From NCBI GenBank assembly GCA_964600345.1, contig CAZRKA010000046.1, forward strand, positions 1 through 21,284: DNA of 21,284 nucleotides, in the 5' to 3' direction. Positions 7,785 to 14,782 of the stretch are shown here, piece after piece. Position numbers and translations under genes: made by a program. Numbering within the stretch: position 1 is the first letter of the stretch; each line of letters opens with the position of its first letter. A model generated the notes under the pieces. That model had not been told where the DNA came from, searched no databases, and was given only the letters and a program-made list of their open reading frames with translations. Source of the stretch: JABMMZ01 sp964600345. GTDB lineage: Bacteria; Bacteroidota; Bacteroidia; NS11-12g; UBA955.

Positions 7785-8342
7785 ATGTTTGACAGGGTTT
7801 ATGAATCGTCTGATTTTGGCGAAACAGGTTTAAGCGAAAACGAATACGACAATTGCCGATTTGTCAACTGCAATTTCAACGGCAGTAATTTATCAGATAT
7901 ATTGTTCTCAAACTGCGAATTTGAGTCGTGCGATCTGAGCATTTCAACATTGCGAAACACTACTTTCAGAGAGGTCAGGTTTTTGCGCTGCAAGATGCTG
8001 GGCTTGCATTTCGAAACATGCAACAATCTCATGTTCTTTGCCGACTTTGAAAACTGCATACTCGATCATTCCTGTTTTCTGCGAATGAAACTAAAGAAAT
8101 ACCGGTTCAATTCATGCAGTCTTAAAGAATCAGATTTTACCGAAGCTGATCTGCAGATGGCAGTGTTTGAAAACTGCGATCTGAGCAACAGTGTTTTTGA
8201 AAACAGCAATCTCGAAAAAGCTGATTTCAGGACAGCCATTAATTTCAACATTGATCCCGAAATCAATAAAATTAGAAATGCCAGGTTTTCGGGCAGCAGT
8301 TTGCACGGACTACTGAATAAATATCAACTCGAAATTGAATAA
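7785..8342 (+). CDS. Pentapeptide-repeat protein
   Basis: A 185-residue protein made almost wholly of pentapeptide repeats of the A(D/N)LxF type. Runs such as CRFVNCNFNGSNL, CEFESCDL and VFENCDLSNSVFENSNLEKADF give a phenylalanine or leucine every five residues, the mark of a right-handed quadrilateral beta-helix. Cysteine is frequent in the i-2 position, as in QnrB-like proteins. The repeat is interrupted around residues 85-100, then resumes and ends with a helical tail, GLLNKYQLEIE. There is no signal peptide, so it is probably cytoplasmic. Qnr and MfpA members bind DNA gyrase and protect it from quinolones, but most family members have no known role, so gyrase binding is only a possibility. 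I chose ATG 7785 because the promoter box overlaps the alternative TTG. Confidence 0.85.
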   Translation: MFDRVYESSDFGETGLSENEYDNCRFVNCNFNGSNLSDILFSNCEFESCDLSISTLRNTTFREVRFLRCKMLGLHFETCNNLMFFADFENCILDHSCFLRMKLKKYRFNSCSLKESDFTEADLQMAVFENCDLSNSVFENSNLEKADFRTAINFNIDPEINKIRNARFSGSSLHGLLNKYQLEIE

Positions 8343-8355
8343 AAGTAAAACCCTG

Positions 8356-10005
8356 CTATTTCAAAGTTTTTTGCACCTCCCGCAATCTCAGAAAATTAAT
8401 GGGATTGGCTTTTAATCCGCTGATTCCTGTCTGAGTCATGCGAATGCTCTGATCGTAATACAAAATGATACATGGCACCTGTGATTTCATTTTGGCCTCG
8501 GCCTGGGAAAGCTGTTGAAGACGCATTACCTCATTGGTTTGCCTGTTGCTTTCCGATATAAGTTGATCGTAAGCAGGATCCGAATAATGGAAATAATTGG
8601 GTCCGCCCGGACTGAAATTTCTCGTTTCGAAACAGACCAGATAGTTTTCGGCATCGGGATAATCAGCTATCCAGCTTCCCCGCCAGCAATTGATTTTTTC
8701 CTCTTTGCGCAACTGCCTTAAAAAGCTGGAAGGATGGGCTTCAATTTTAACCTTTATACCGAGTTTAGTCCATTCCTTTTGTACAAAAACCATGAGTTCC
8801 ATGTAATCCTGAGTCGTATTCAAAACTATCGGCTGCATTTTCGAAACATCAATTCCACTTTTAATCAGATAGTATCCGGCACTGTCAGGATTGTAGTCCG
8901 TATAAGGTACATTTTCGTATGGATAAGAAGGTATTCCGGTGGGCACAAATCCGTAATAAGCCGGAGTACCAACACCATTGCGAAGAAAGGTAATCAGCTT
9001 TTCGCGGTCTATTGCAAACTGCAGAGCCTTCCTCAGATTGACATTGTTCAGGGGATGCGATTTAAACTTAGTGCCGATATTGAAACCAATGTGCTCGGTA
9101 TTGAGAAAAGGTGATTTGAGCATTGTGAACTTGCCTTTGTATTTCTGTTTCAGTTCGCCCGAACGATTGAGCAGTTCATCTTTTATGCTGGCATCTATCC
9201 CGTTGAAGAAATCGTATTCACCCTGCACAAATTTCATAAATGCGGTTTGCTTGTTTTTGACATTATCTATCATCACTCCATCCAGAAAAGGCAATCTGCT
9301 GCCATTTTGAAAGCGGTAGTAAATCGGATTGCGGGCAAACAGCACACTGACTTCCTCCTCCCATTGCCTGAACATAAATGGCCCGGTCCCGACAGGATGA
9401 TTTCTGAAATCAGGCCCGACAGCTTCATGAGGTACAATAAAACAATACGGCATGGCAAGAATTCCAAGAAACGGACTGAAGGCCTGTTTAAGTTCTATTA
9501 TCAGTGTACTGTCATTAACTGCTCTTATTGGAAAACTGAATGAATCCGGATTACTGAAACAGCGCAGATCCATTTTATCATTAAAAATCCATGCACCGGG
9601 TGAGGCAGTCTTCGGGTCGGCAATTCGCTTGAGACTGTAAACAACATCTGAAGCCTTAAATTTTCTTTTTTTATCTTTGAATTTATGTGAAGGATGAAAA
9701 AAAACATCTGTCCTTAAATGAAAAGTATAAATAAGACCGCTATTGCTGATAAACCAGGAATCTGCAAGTGCAGGACGTATTTTCAGACTGTCATCGTATT
9801 CTACCAATCCTTCAAAGAGTTGTGAGACTGCCCATATCTCACTCTGTGCTTTTACAAATGCCGGATCGAGGGTAGTAATGTTTTGATCTTCGTTGTAGAA
9901 AAAGTAATTCGAAAATTTCAAATTATCCACATTTTGACAACCATTTATCCAAACGATGATGGGGAAAAATAGCCATGTTTTGAGGGAATTTCCAAGATAC
10001 TTCAT
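8356..10005 (-). CDS. Oligopeptide-type ABC transporter substrate-binding lipoprotein (SBP family 5)
   Basis: A 549-residue extracytoplasmic solute-binding protein of the DppA/OppA family. A lipoprotein signal runs to IVWINGC, with the lipidated cysteine at 23. The mature part has the family landmarks: ITTLDPAFV near the start, LFEGLVEYD, LADSWFIS...YTFHLR, ASDVVYSLKRI, HPVGTGPFMF, LRKALQFAIDRE, and the C-terminal WIADYPDAENYL. Length fits the family. The usual substrate is short peptides, though members also bind nickel, sugars or haem, and the sequence does not decide. No permease or ATPase genes are adjacent, so partners must lie elsewhere. It converges with the pentapeptide gene (13 bp gap) and diverges from the hydrolase at 10037. 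Confidence 0.9.
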   Translation of the reverse strand: MKYLGNSLKTWLFFPIIVWINGCQNVDNLKFSNYFFYNEDQNITTLDPAFVKAQSEIWAVSQLFEGLVEYDDSLKIRPALADSWFISNSGLIYTFHLRTDVFFHPSHKFKDKKRKFKASDVVYSLKRIADPKTASPGAWIFNDKMDLRCFSNPDSFSFPIRAVNDSTLIIELKQAFSPFLGILAMPYCFIVPHEAVGPDFRNHPVGTGPFMFRQWEEEVSVLFARNPIYYRFQNGSRLPFLDGVMIDNVKNKQTAFMKFVQGEYDFFNGIDASIKDELLNRSGELKQKYKGKFTMLKSPFLNTEHIGFNIGTKFKSHPLNNVNLRKALQFAIDREKLITFLRNGVGTPAYYGFVPTGIPSYPYENVPYTDYNPDSAGYYLIKSGIDVSKMQPIVLNTTQDYMELMVFVQKEWTKLGIKVKIEAHPSSFLRQLRKEEKINCWRGSWIADYPDAENYLVCFETRNFSPGGPNYFHYSDPAYDQLISESNRQTNEVMRLQQLSQAEAKMKSQVPCIILYYDQSIRMTQTGISGLKANPINFLRLREVQKTLK

Positions 10006-10021
10006 CCTATTTTTGAAAGTT

Positions 10022-10029
10022 CAAAGTTA
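10022..10029 (-). promoter_or_regulatory. -7 box TAACTTTG for the substrate-binding lipoprotein gene
   Basis: The minus strand reads TAACTTTG, an exact match to TAnnTTTG, ending 16 nt before the ATG at 10005. The gap to the divergent hydrolase gene is only 31 bp, so both promoters must overlap here. On the plus strand only a poor box (TAGGTACA, 10028-10035) is visible. Confidence 0.55.
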
Positions 10030-10036
10030 GGTACAA

Positions 10037-10717
10037 ATGAAGGTAAAATATTACGGACACTCTTGTTTCAGTGTGCACACCGGTGGAAAAACCCTCCTAT
10101 TTGACCCCTTCATCAGCGGAAATCCTTTAGCCAAAGACATTGATATCAAAAGCATTCAGGCAGATTATATCCTGCTTAGTCATGCACATGCCGATCACAG
10201 TTCGGAAGTACTTGAAATTGCGCGGAACAATAATGCCACCATTATAGGAATCTGGGAAATTAGCGAATGGGCTATCAGAAACGCTCACAGTTTAACCCAC
10301 CCTATGAATATCGGGGGCTCGTTTAATTTTGATTTCGGCTCAGTTCAAATGGTAAAGGCTGTTCATTCAAGTTCATTTCCGGATGGTTCCTACGGCGGTA
10401 ATCCTGCCGGTTTTGTTATCAGTTCGGACGGCAAATCATTTTACTACAGCGGTGATACTGCACTGACACTCGATATGCAGCTTATCCCCGAAAGGCACAA
10501 CATCAGTTTTGCATTTCTGCCTATAGGCAGCAACTTCACAATGGATGTTACAGATGCTATCACAGCAGCAAAATTTGTGAGATGCAACCATGTCATCGGC
10601 ATGCATTATGATACTTTCGGATACATAATTATCAATCATCAGGAAGCTATCAATCAGTTTAATCAGGCCGGAAAACTACTGACACTTATGAATATCGGAC
10701 AAACTATAGATCTTTAG
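10037..10717 (+). CDS. UPF0173-type metal-dependent hydrolase (metallo-beta-lactamase fold)
   Basis: A 226-residue cytoplasmic protein of the small YtkL/UPF0173 group. It opens with KYYGHSCF (H8 is conserved in the group) and LLFDPFISGNP. The metal-binding HxHxDH motif (HAHADH) is at residues 49-54. Further ligand regions are the conserved SSDGKSFYYSGDT block near 133-145, with its Asp in GDT, and the histidine in IGMHYDTF near 193-198. The physiological substrate of this group is not known. It is the first gene of the tight plus-strand run with parA (10-nt gap), so it is probably co-transcribed with the segregation genes, though a functional tie is not implied. Confidence 0.88.
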   Translation: MKVKYYGHSCFSVHTGGKTLLFDPFISGNPLAKDIDIKSIQADYILLSHAHADHSSEVLEIARNNNATIIGIWEISEWAIRNAHSLTHPMNIGGSFNFDFGSVQMVKAVHSSSFPDGSYGGNPAGFVISSDGKSFYYSGDTALTLDMQLIPERHNISFAFLPIGSNFTMDVTDAITAAKFVRCNHVIGMHYDTFGYIIINHQEAINQFNQAGKLLTLMNIGQTIDL

Positions 10718-10727
10718 ACAAATACAA

Positions 10728-11528
10728 ATGGGAAAAATAATTACAATAGCCAATCAAAAAGGCGGAGTGGGCAAAACCACAACAGCAATCAATCTTGCCG
10801 CTAGTCTTGCCGTTCTCGAATTCAAGACCTTGCTGGTTGATGCCGATCCACAGGCCAACTCCTCTTCGGGAATAGGCTTCGATCCTCAGAATATCAAGGT
10901 CGGACTTTACGATTGTCTTATCAACGACACTGCGCCGAAAGATGTTATTCTGAAATCAGATCTTAAATACCTCGACTTACTCCCTTCAAACATTAACCTT
11001 GTAGGTGCCGAACTCGAAATGATAGATTTGCCAAACCGCGAAAGGGTTATGAAAAGGGTATTCGAACCGCTTAAGAAAGAATACGATTTCATAGTCATTG
11101 ATTGTTCGCCATCACTCGGCTTGATAACGACGAATTCGCTTTGTGCAGCAGATTCAATCATTATACCGGTTCAGTGCGAGTATTTTGCACTCGAAGGACT
11201 GGGAAAACTGTTAAACACAATTCGCATTGTACAAAAAGAGCTCAACAAAAATCTCGGTATTGAGGGTATACTTTTAACCATGTACGATTCCAGACTCCGT
11301 CTGAGCAATCACGTTGTTGAAGACGTCAAAATGCATTTCCAGGACCTGGTTTTCGACACCATTATTCCGCGCAATACCAAACTGAGTGAAGCTCCAAGCT
11401 TTGGTGTACCGGTAATATCTCACGATGTTTCCAGCAAAGGCTCCACTACCTATCTGAATCTCGCCAGGGAAATTCTCCAGAGAAACGGATTGACGCGCAT
11501 GGAGAAAGCTGAAAAAGTGATGGAATAA
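10728..11528 (+). CDS. parA: Chromosome-partitioning ATPase ParA/Soj
   Basis: ParA dimerises on ATP, coats the nucleoid and pulls ParB-bound origin regions apart. The 266 residues begin with the deviant Walker A motif KGGVGKTT at 11-18, including the signature lysine K11, followed by VDADPQAN (Walker A') and IVIDCSPSLGL (Walker B). The mid-protein PVQCEYFALEGL and C-terminal TIIPRNTKLSEAPSFG blocks are typical of chromosomal Soj proteins rather than MinD or plasmid partners. parB follows after 18 nt. The context with parB and a DUF5683 gene is the usual Bacteroidota arrangement. Confidence 0.96.
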   Translation: MGKIITIANQKGGVGKTTTAINLAASLAVLEFKTLLVDADPQANSSSGIGFDPQNIKVGLYDCLINDTAPKDVILKSDLKYLDLLPSNINLVGAELEMIDLPNRERVMKRVFEPLKKEYDFIVIDCSPSLGLITTNSLCAADSIIIPVQCEYFALEGLGKLLNTIRIVQKELNKNLGIEGILLTMYDSRLRLSNHVVEDVKMHFQDLVFDTIIPRNTKLSEAPSFGVPVISHDVSSKGSTTYLNLAREILQRNGLTRMEKAEKVME

Positions 11529-11546
11529 ACACAAATACTACAAGAA

Positions 11547-12473
11547 ATGAGCAAAGAAAAAGAAAGCATACACAAACAAAAAAAAGGCGGTCTCGGCAGA
11601 GGCTTGTCGGCATTGCTCAACAATGCTGAAACAGATATAACAGTATCCAACGAATATCGCGCCGGTGGCGGGGTCCAGATGGTTGAGATCAAAGACATTG
11701 AAGCCAACCCTTTTCAACCGCGCACGGAGTTTGAACAAAAAGCACTGAATGAACTTTCAGAATCCATTAAAGTACATGGCCTGATTCAGCCGGTTACCGT
11801 TCGCAAAATGGGCTACGATAAATATCAGCTCATCAGTGGAGAGAGAAGAACCAGGGCATCTATCATTGCAGGGCTCGAAAAAATTCCGGCTTACATACGC
11901 ATAGCCAACGATCAGGAAATGCTTGAAATGGCGCTGATCGAAAATATTCAGCGCGAAAACCTCAACCCCATAGAGGTTGCAATGAGTTATAAAAGACTGC
12001 TTGAAGAGTGCAGCCTTAAACAGGAAGAGCTGGGAGAAAGAGTTGGAAAGGACCGAAGTACTGTAAGCAATTACCTGAGACTTCTCAGACTGCCGGACGA
12101 AGTGCAGATTGGCCTTCAGCAAAACAAAATCAGCATGGGGCATGCCAAAGCCATACTCAGTGTAGAAGATACCGACGAACAGATAGCACTTTACAGAAGG
12201 ATAGTGAATGAAAGCTTAAGTGTCAGAAGCGCCGAAGAAATTGTCAAACACGCTAAAACAGGTAAAACCGGTACTGAAAAAGAACCCGGTAAACCGACAC
12301 CTGTCATATTCGAAATTGATGATGCACTTAAACTGAAAGTCGAAAAAATCAACCATTTCCTGAGCGCCAAACTAGCCATTAAGCCCAAAGGCAATAAGGG
12401 TGAAATCATAATTCCTTTCAAACATTACGATGATCTGGAACGGATTTTGAGCAGTTTAGCTGAACATGAATAA
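11547..12473 (+). CDS. parB: Chromosome-partitioning protein ParB/Spo0J
   Basis: ParB binds parS sites near the replication origin, spreads as a CTP-dependent clamp and activates ParA. The 308 residues start with a basic tail and GGLGRGLSALL, the ParA-stimulating segment. The ParB/Srx CTPase domain follows: ELSESIKVHGLIQPVTVR, GERR at 98-101 (CTP-binding arginines) and ENIQRENLNPIE from 132. A helix-turn-helix is seen around EELGERVGKDRSTVSNYLRLL, and the C-terminal dimerisation part ends GEIIIPFKHYDDLERILSSL. The last 8 nt overlap the DUF5683 start (ATGAATAA, 12466-12473). I saw no intact parS in the window. Confidence 0.96.
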   Translation: MSKEKESIHKQKKGGLGRGLSALLNNAETDITVSNEYRAGGGVQMVEIKDIEANPFQPRTEFEQKALNELSESIKVHGLIQPVTVRKMGYDKYQLISGERRTRASIIAGLEKIPAYIRIANDQEMLEMALIENIQRENLNPIEVAMSYKRLLEECSLKQEELGERVGKDRSTVSNYLRLLRLPDEVQIGLQQNKISMGHAKAILSVEDTDEQIALYRRIVNESLSVRSAEEIVKHAKTGKTGTEKEPGKPTPVIFEIDDALKLKVEKINHFLSAKLAIKPKGNKGEIIIPFKHYDDLERILSSLAEHE

Positions 12474-13050
12474 ATTCGGGATAGTCATTTTTGTATCGCT
12501 GCTTTTCGGCGCCGAGCTATATGCCTTTAACGAGAATCTGTTTACCTTGCGCAGTCTTAGCACTGAAAAAGACAGTGTAAAATCCAAACCTAAAAAACAT
12601 TCAGCTCACAGGGCGAGTATTTACAGTGCCTTATTACCTGGTCTGGGGCAGGCTTACAATCAAAAATACTGGAAGATTCCGATTGTTTACGCTGCTATCG
12701 GCACCTCTGCCTACTTTACAATTTTCAACAGAACTGAAATGAAAAAGCGTCAGGATGCTTTGAATGCGATGCTCGACGAAGACAGCACCACAATTGTTGC
12801 AGCAGACATGGCCCGATTCAGTGAGAGTGTGCTTAAAGCAGAAAGAAACTACTACCGAACCAACCGCGACTACAGCATAATTGCCCTTGCTGGATTTTAT
12901 GTGCTTAATATCATAGACGCAGCGGTAGATGCGCATTTCTATAAATTCAATATCGATAAACCGCTTGCCGAACGCCGTGAAAAACGATGGCACCTATACT
13001 CTTCACGATTAGGAAATACTAACACCATAGGACTGAGCTGGAGATTCTGA
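12466..13050 (+). CDS. DUF5683-family membrane protein
   Basis: A 194-residue protein of a family common in Bacteroidota directly after parB. It has an N-terminal hydrophobic signal (about 1-20), then the family core HRASIYSALLPGLGQAYNQKYWKIPIVYAAIG, with glycine-rich turn and two closely spaced helices. A charged coiled segment (about 90-130) and another helix, IIALAGFYVLNIIDAAVDAHF, lead to a C-terminal beta segment ending NTIGLSWRF, a Phe-terminated end like outer-membrane proteins. The function is unknown. It overlaps parB by 8 nt, so translation is probably coupled. In other Bacteroidota dapB and lepB often come next; here they are absent. Confidence 0.85.
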   Translation: MNKFGIVIFVSLLFGAELYAFNENLFTLRSLSTEKDSVKSKPKKHSAHRASIYSALLPGLGQAYNQKYWKIPIVYAAIGTSAYFTIFNRTEMKKRQDALNAMLDEDSTTIVAADMARFSESVLKAERNYYRTNRDYSIIALAGFYVLNIIDAAVDAHFYKFNIDKPLAERREKRWHLYSSRLGNTNTIGLSWRF

Positions 13051-13092
13051 ATGCACTTAATTTTAACTAATCAAAAAACCATAAAATTAGTT

Positions 13093-13100
13093 TAACTTCG
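13093..13100 (+). promoter_or_regulatory. -7 box TAACTTCG for the first KMRY lipoprotein gene
   Basis: TAACTTCG fits TAnnTTTG except for one T to C, and ends only 4 nt before ATG 13105. The transcript should therefore be leaderless or nearly so. No clear -33 element is visible. Confidence 0.5.
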
Positions 13101-13104
13101 AAGA

Positions 13105-13815
13105 ATGAAAACACGGTTTTTCATTCTGCTATTGCTGCCGGTATTATGCCAAAGTTGTATCAGCATCAGTAAAATGCGTTATTCACGAGGGCTGAATATC
13201 GACATGGAATGGCTGCAAGGAGACCGAAATGCCGATGCTAAAGCCAAAGAAAAACCAGTAGCAAAAATAAAATTCAAATCACTTGAAACAGATGCTGCCG
13301 TTAGTGATTCAAATAAAATTGCATCTGTTTTTAATGAAATTTCAGACAGTATTACAGGTAATTTAAATTGCGGGAAAAATTCCTGTATGGGAACTGAACA
13401 AAATAATCCGGGTTCCATTTTATCTTTTGTTACAGAAAAAAAATCATTGCCCACCGGATACATTAACCAATATAAACTTCCTGCACAAATCAAAACCGGT
13501 AAAAGTTTACCTGTCGAGCAACCCGTCTATTATCAGAGAATAAGTCATCATGCCCTGATTGCCATACTGATTTCTATCGGTGTGGCTTTTATGATACTGG
13601 CTGCAATAGTTTATGAACTCTATTTACTTTGGATTCCGGCTTTACTGCTATCTTTTTTATGTCTTGCATTGATACAAAGGGGACTTATGAAAATCCGCAA
13701 CGGTGAATCGGGAGGAATGTTTGTAGTTGTTCTGGCTTATTTAACGACTTTTGCAGATATTATTCTGGCTTTTATACTCATGATAATTGCCTGGATAGAA
13801 TGGTTGTTTAATTAA
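13105..13815 (+). CDS. Putative lipoprotein with C-terminal membrane helices, paralogue A
   Basis: I cannot assign a function. The 236 residues have three parts. A short signal ends at C18 (LCQSC), a plausible lipobox. Right after it comes SISKMRY..G.NID.EWL.G (20-39), shared almost unchanged with the next gene. A polar, poorly conserved middle (40-145) follows. The end (about 150-236) has two helices and a longer hydrophobic stretch that may be one or two more, closing in WIEWLFN. This combination, lipid anchor plus several helices, resembles small Bacteroidota membrane proteins with DUF4190-like ends, but that is from memory and unverified. The start is fixed by the promoter box 4 nt upstream and by alignment with its paralogue, where the cysteine also falls at residue 18. 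It stands apart from DUF5683 by 54 bp. Confidence 0.8.
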   Translation: MKTRFFILLLLPVLCQSCISISKMRYSRGLNIDMEWLQGDRNADAKAKEKPVAKIKFKSLETDAAVSDSNKIASVFNEISDSITGNLNCGKNSCMGTEQNNPGSILSFVTEKKSLPTGYINQYKLPAQIKTGKSLPVEQPVYYQRISHHALIAILISIGVAFMILAAIVYELYLLWIPALLLSFLCLALIQRGLMKIRNGESGGMFVVVLAYLTTFADIILAFILMIIAWIEWLFN

Positions 13816-13862
13816 GTCTGATTAGTCAGGATCAGGTTAGTGTCAAATTTAAAATCAGACAT

Positions 13863-13870
13863 TATCTTCG
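13863..13870 (+). promoter_or_regulatory. -7 box TATCTTCG for the second KMRY lipoprotein gene
   Basis: TATCTTCG ends 5 nt before ATG 13876, the same arrangement as upstream of the first paralogue. It overrides a GTG at 13840, which lies upstream of the expected transcription start. Confidence 0.5.
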
Positions 13871-13875
13871 CAAAT

Positions 13876-14571
13876 ATGAAATTGCTTTCTCTGTATTTTT
13901 TCTTTCTGATTGTTTTATCTCAGGGCTGTGTCAGCATTAGTAAAATGCGATATACAAAAGGGATTAATATCGATCTTGAATGGCTGAAAGGAAATATAGG
14001 AGATGATACCCTGATTCGTTTAAAGCAAGCCGCCCGTATTAAAATCAAACCTGTTAGCAATGAAACGGAACCTGTAGCTATTTGCATTAACAAAATCAAT
14101 GATATTGAAAACAAGTACTTATCAATCGATAATTTCATTGAGACAAAGAACAGCGAAACTCAAATTTTTAACTGTAACATTAACAACATTCATCAATTAT
14201 TGCCTTCGAAAACTATAGAAACCGTGTCTATTCCGAATGGTCCGGTCTATGCCAATGCTTATGAACCTGCCGCCAATACTGAATTTTACCGTAGTGTAAG
14301 TTCATATACCCTGGCAGCAGTGATACTCGGAATTGCAATAAGTATTTTGATTTTTATTGCAATCAATATGGCAATATACACATTGGTCATTCCATCCCTA
14401 ATTTTTCCATATATATTGCTGGCTTTGGCGGTATCAGGACACCGCAAGGTAGTGAGAGGTTTAGCAGGTGGCCGGTTCTTTGTTTTTCTATCCTACCTTT
14501 TGACGCTGTTAGTTTCATTATTGTCAATGGTCCTGGCTTTGGATGCCTTTCTTGACTGGTTCTTAAACTAA
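13876..14571 (+). CDS. Putative lipoprotein with C-terminal membrane helices, paralogue B
   Basis: A paralogue of the preceding gene; function unknown. From ATG 13876 it has 231 residues: signal to C18 (LSQGC), the same SISKMRY..G.NID.EWL.G motif at 20-39, a polar middle with no clear similarity to paralogue A, and a C-terminal membrane block from about residue 140 ending LDWFLN, which aligns with WIEWLFN. Of residues 18-39, 16 of 22 are identical between the two and the other six are conservative exchanges. A longer GTG start (13840) would bury the signal behind 12 extra residues and place the start upstream of the promoter box, so I reject it. The unequal conservation suggests that the two ends do a shared job (anchoring or recognition) while the middle is specialised. 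Confidence 0.8.
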   Translation: MKLLSLYFFFLIVLSQGCVSISKMRYTKGINIDLEWLKGNIGDDTLIRLKQAARIKIKPVSNETEPVAICINKINDIENKYLSIDNFIETKNSETQIFNCNINNIHQLLPSKTIETVSIPNGPVYANAYEPAANTEFYRSVSSYTLAAVILGIAISILIFIAINMAIYTLVIPSLIFPYILLALAVSGHRKVVRGLAGGRFFVFLSYLLTLLVSLLSMVLALDAFLDWFLN

Positions 14572-14740
14572 GAAAAATAATTTTAATTGCCACAGGAAAA
14601 AACTTAAAGCTATGATTGATTTTATACATTTTCAAAAACAACAGATTTATTCATCAAGTCTTTCTTCAGGTTTCATGTTTAGAGCTTAGTATTAAAAATT
14701 AACTCAAATTAAACATAAGTAAAAGGCAGGATGACACAGC
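14572..14740. other. AT-rich intergenic region before thrS
   Basis: No gene, tRNA or clear hairpin is visible. There is no T-box leader of the kind that controls thrS in Firmicutes. No intrinsic terminator for the lipoprotein gene was found. Confidence 0.5.
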
Positions 14741-14771
14741 TTTATAGATTAGCTATTTCCCCCTATCTTTG
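14741..14771 (+). promoter_or_regulatory. Promoter of the thrS-infC-rpmI-rplT operon
   Basis: TATCTTTG at 14764-14771 matches TAnnTTTG exactly. A -33-like TTTA at 14741-14744 is placed 19 nt upstream, the spacing expected for Bacteroidota. The thrS ATG is 11 nt beyond the box, giving a leader of only about 5-7 nt. This is the best-formed promoter in the window. Confidence 0.7.
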
Positions 14772-14782
14772 CATCCCTTTTT

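Noticed and set aside
8734..9310. Plus-strand open frames opposite the substrate-binding protein gene
   Set aside because: They lie wholly within a well-supported gene on the other strand and show no domain features.
13816..13860. Inverted repeat GTCTGAT / ATCAGAC between the two lipoprotein genes
   Set aside because: Only 7 bp with a 31-nt loop and no T-run; likely chance.
13840..13875. GTG start adding 12 residues to lipoprotein B
   Set aside because: It lies upstream of the promoter box and would shift the lipobox cysteine away from residue 18, the position in its paralogue.
14572..14782. T-box or other leader controlling thrS
   Set aside because: The promoter box lies 11 nt from the start codon, leaving no room for a leader, and no T-box motif is present.
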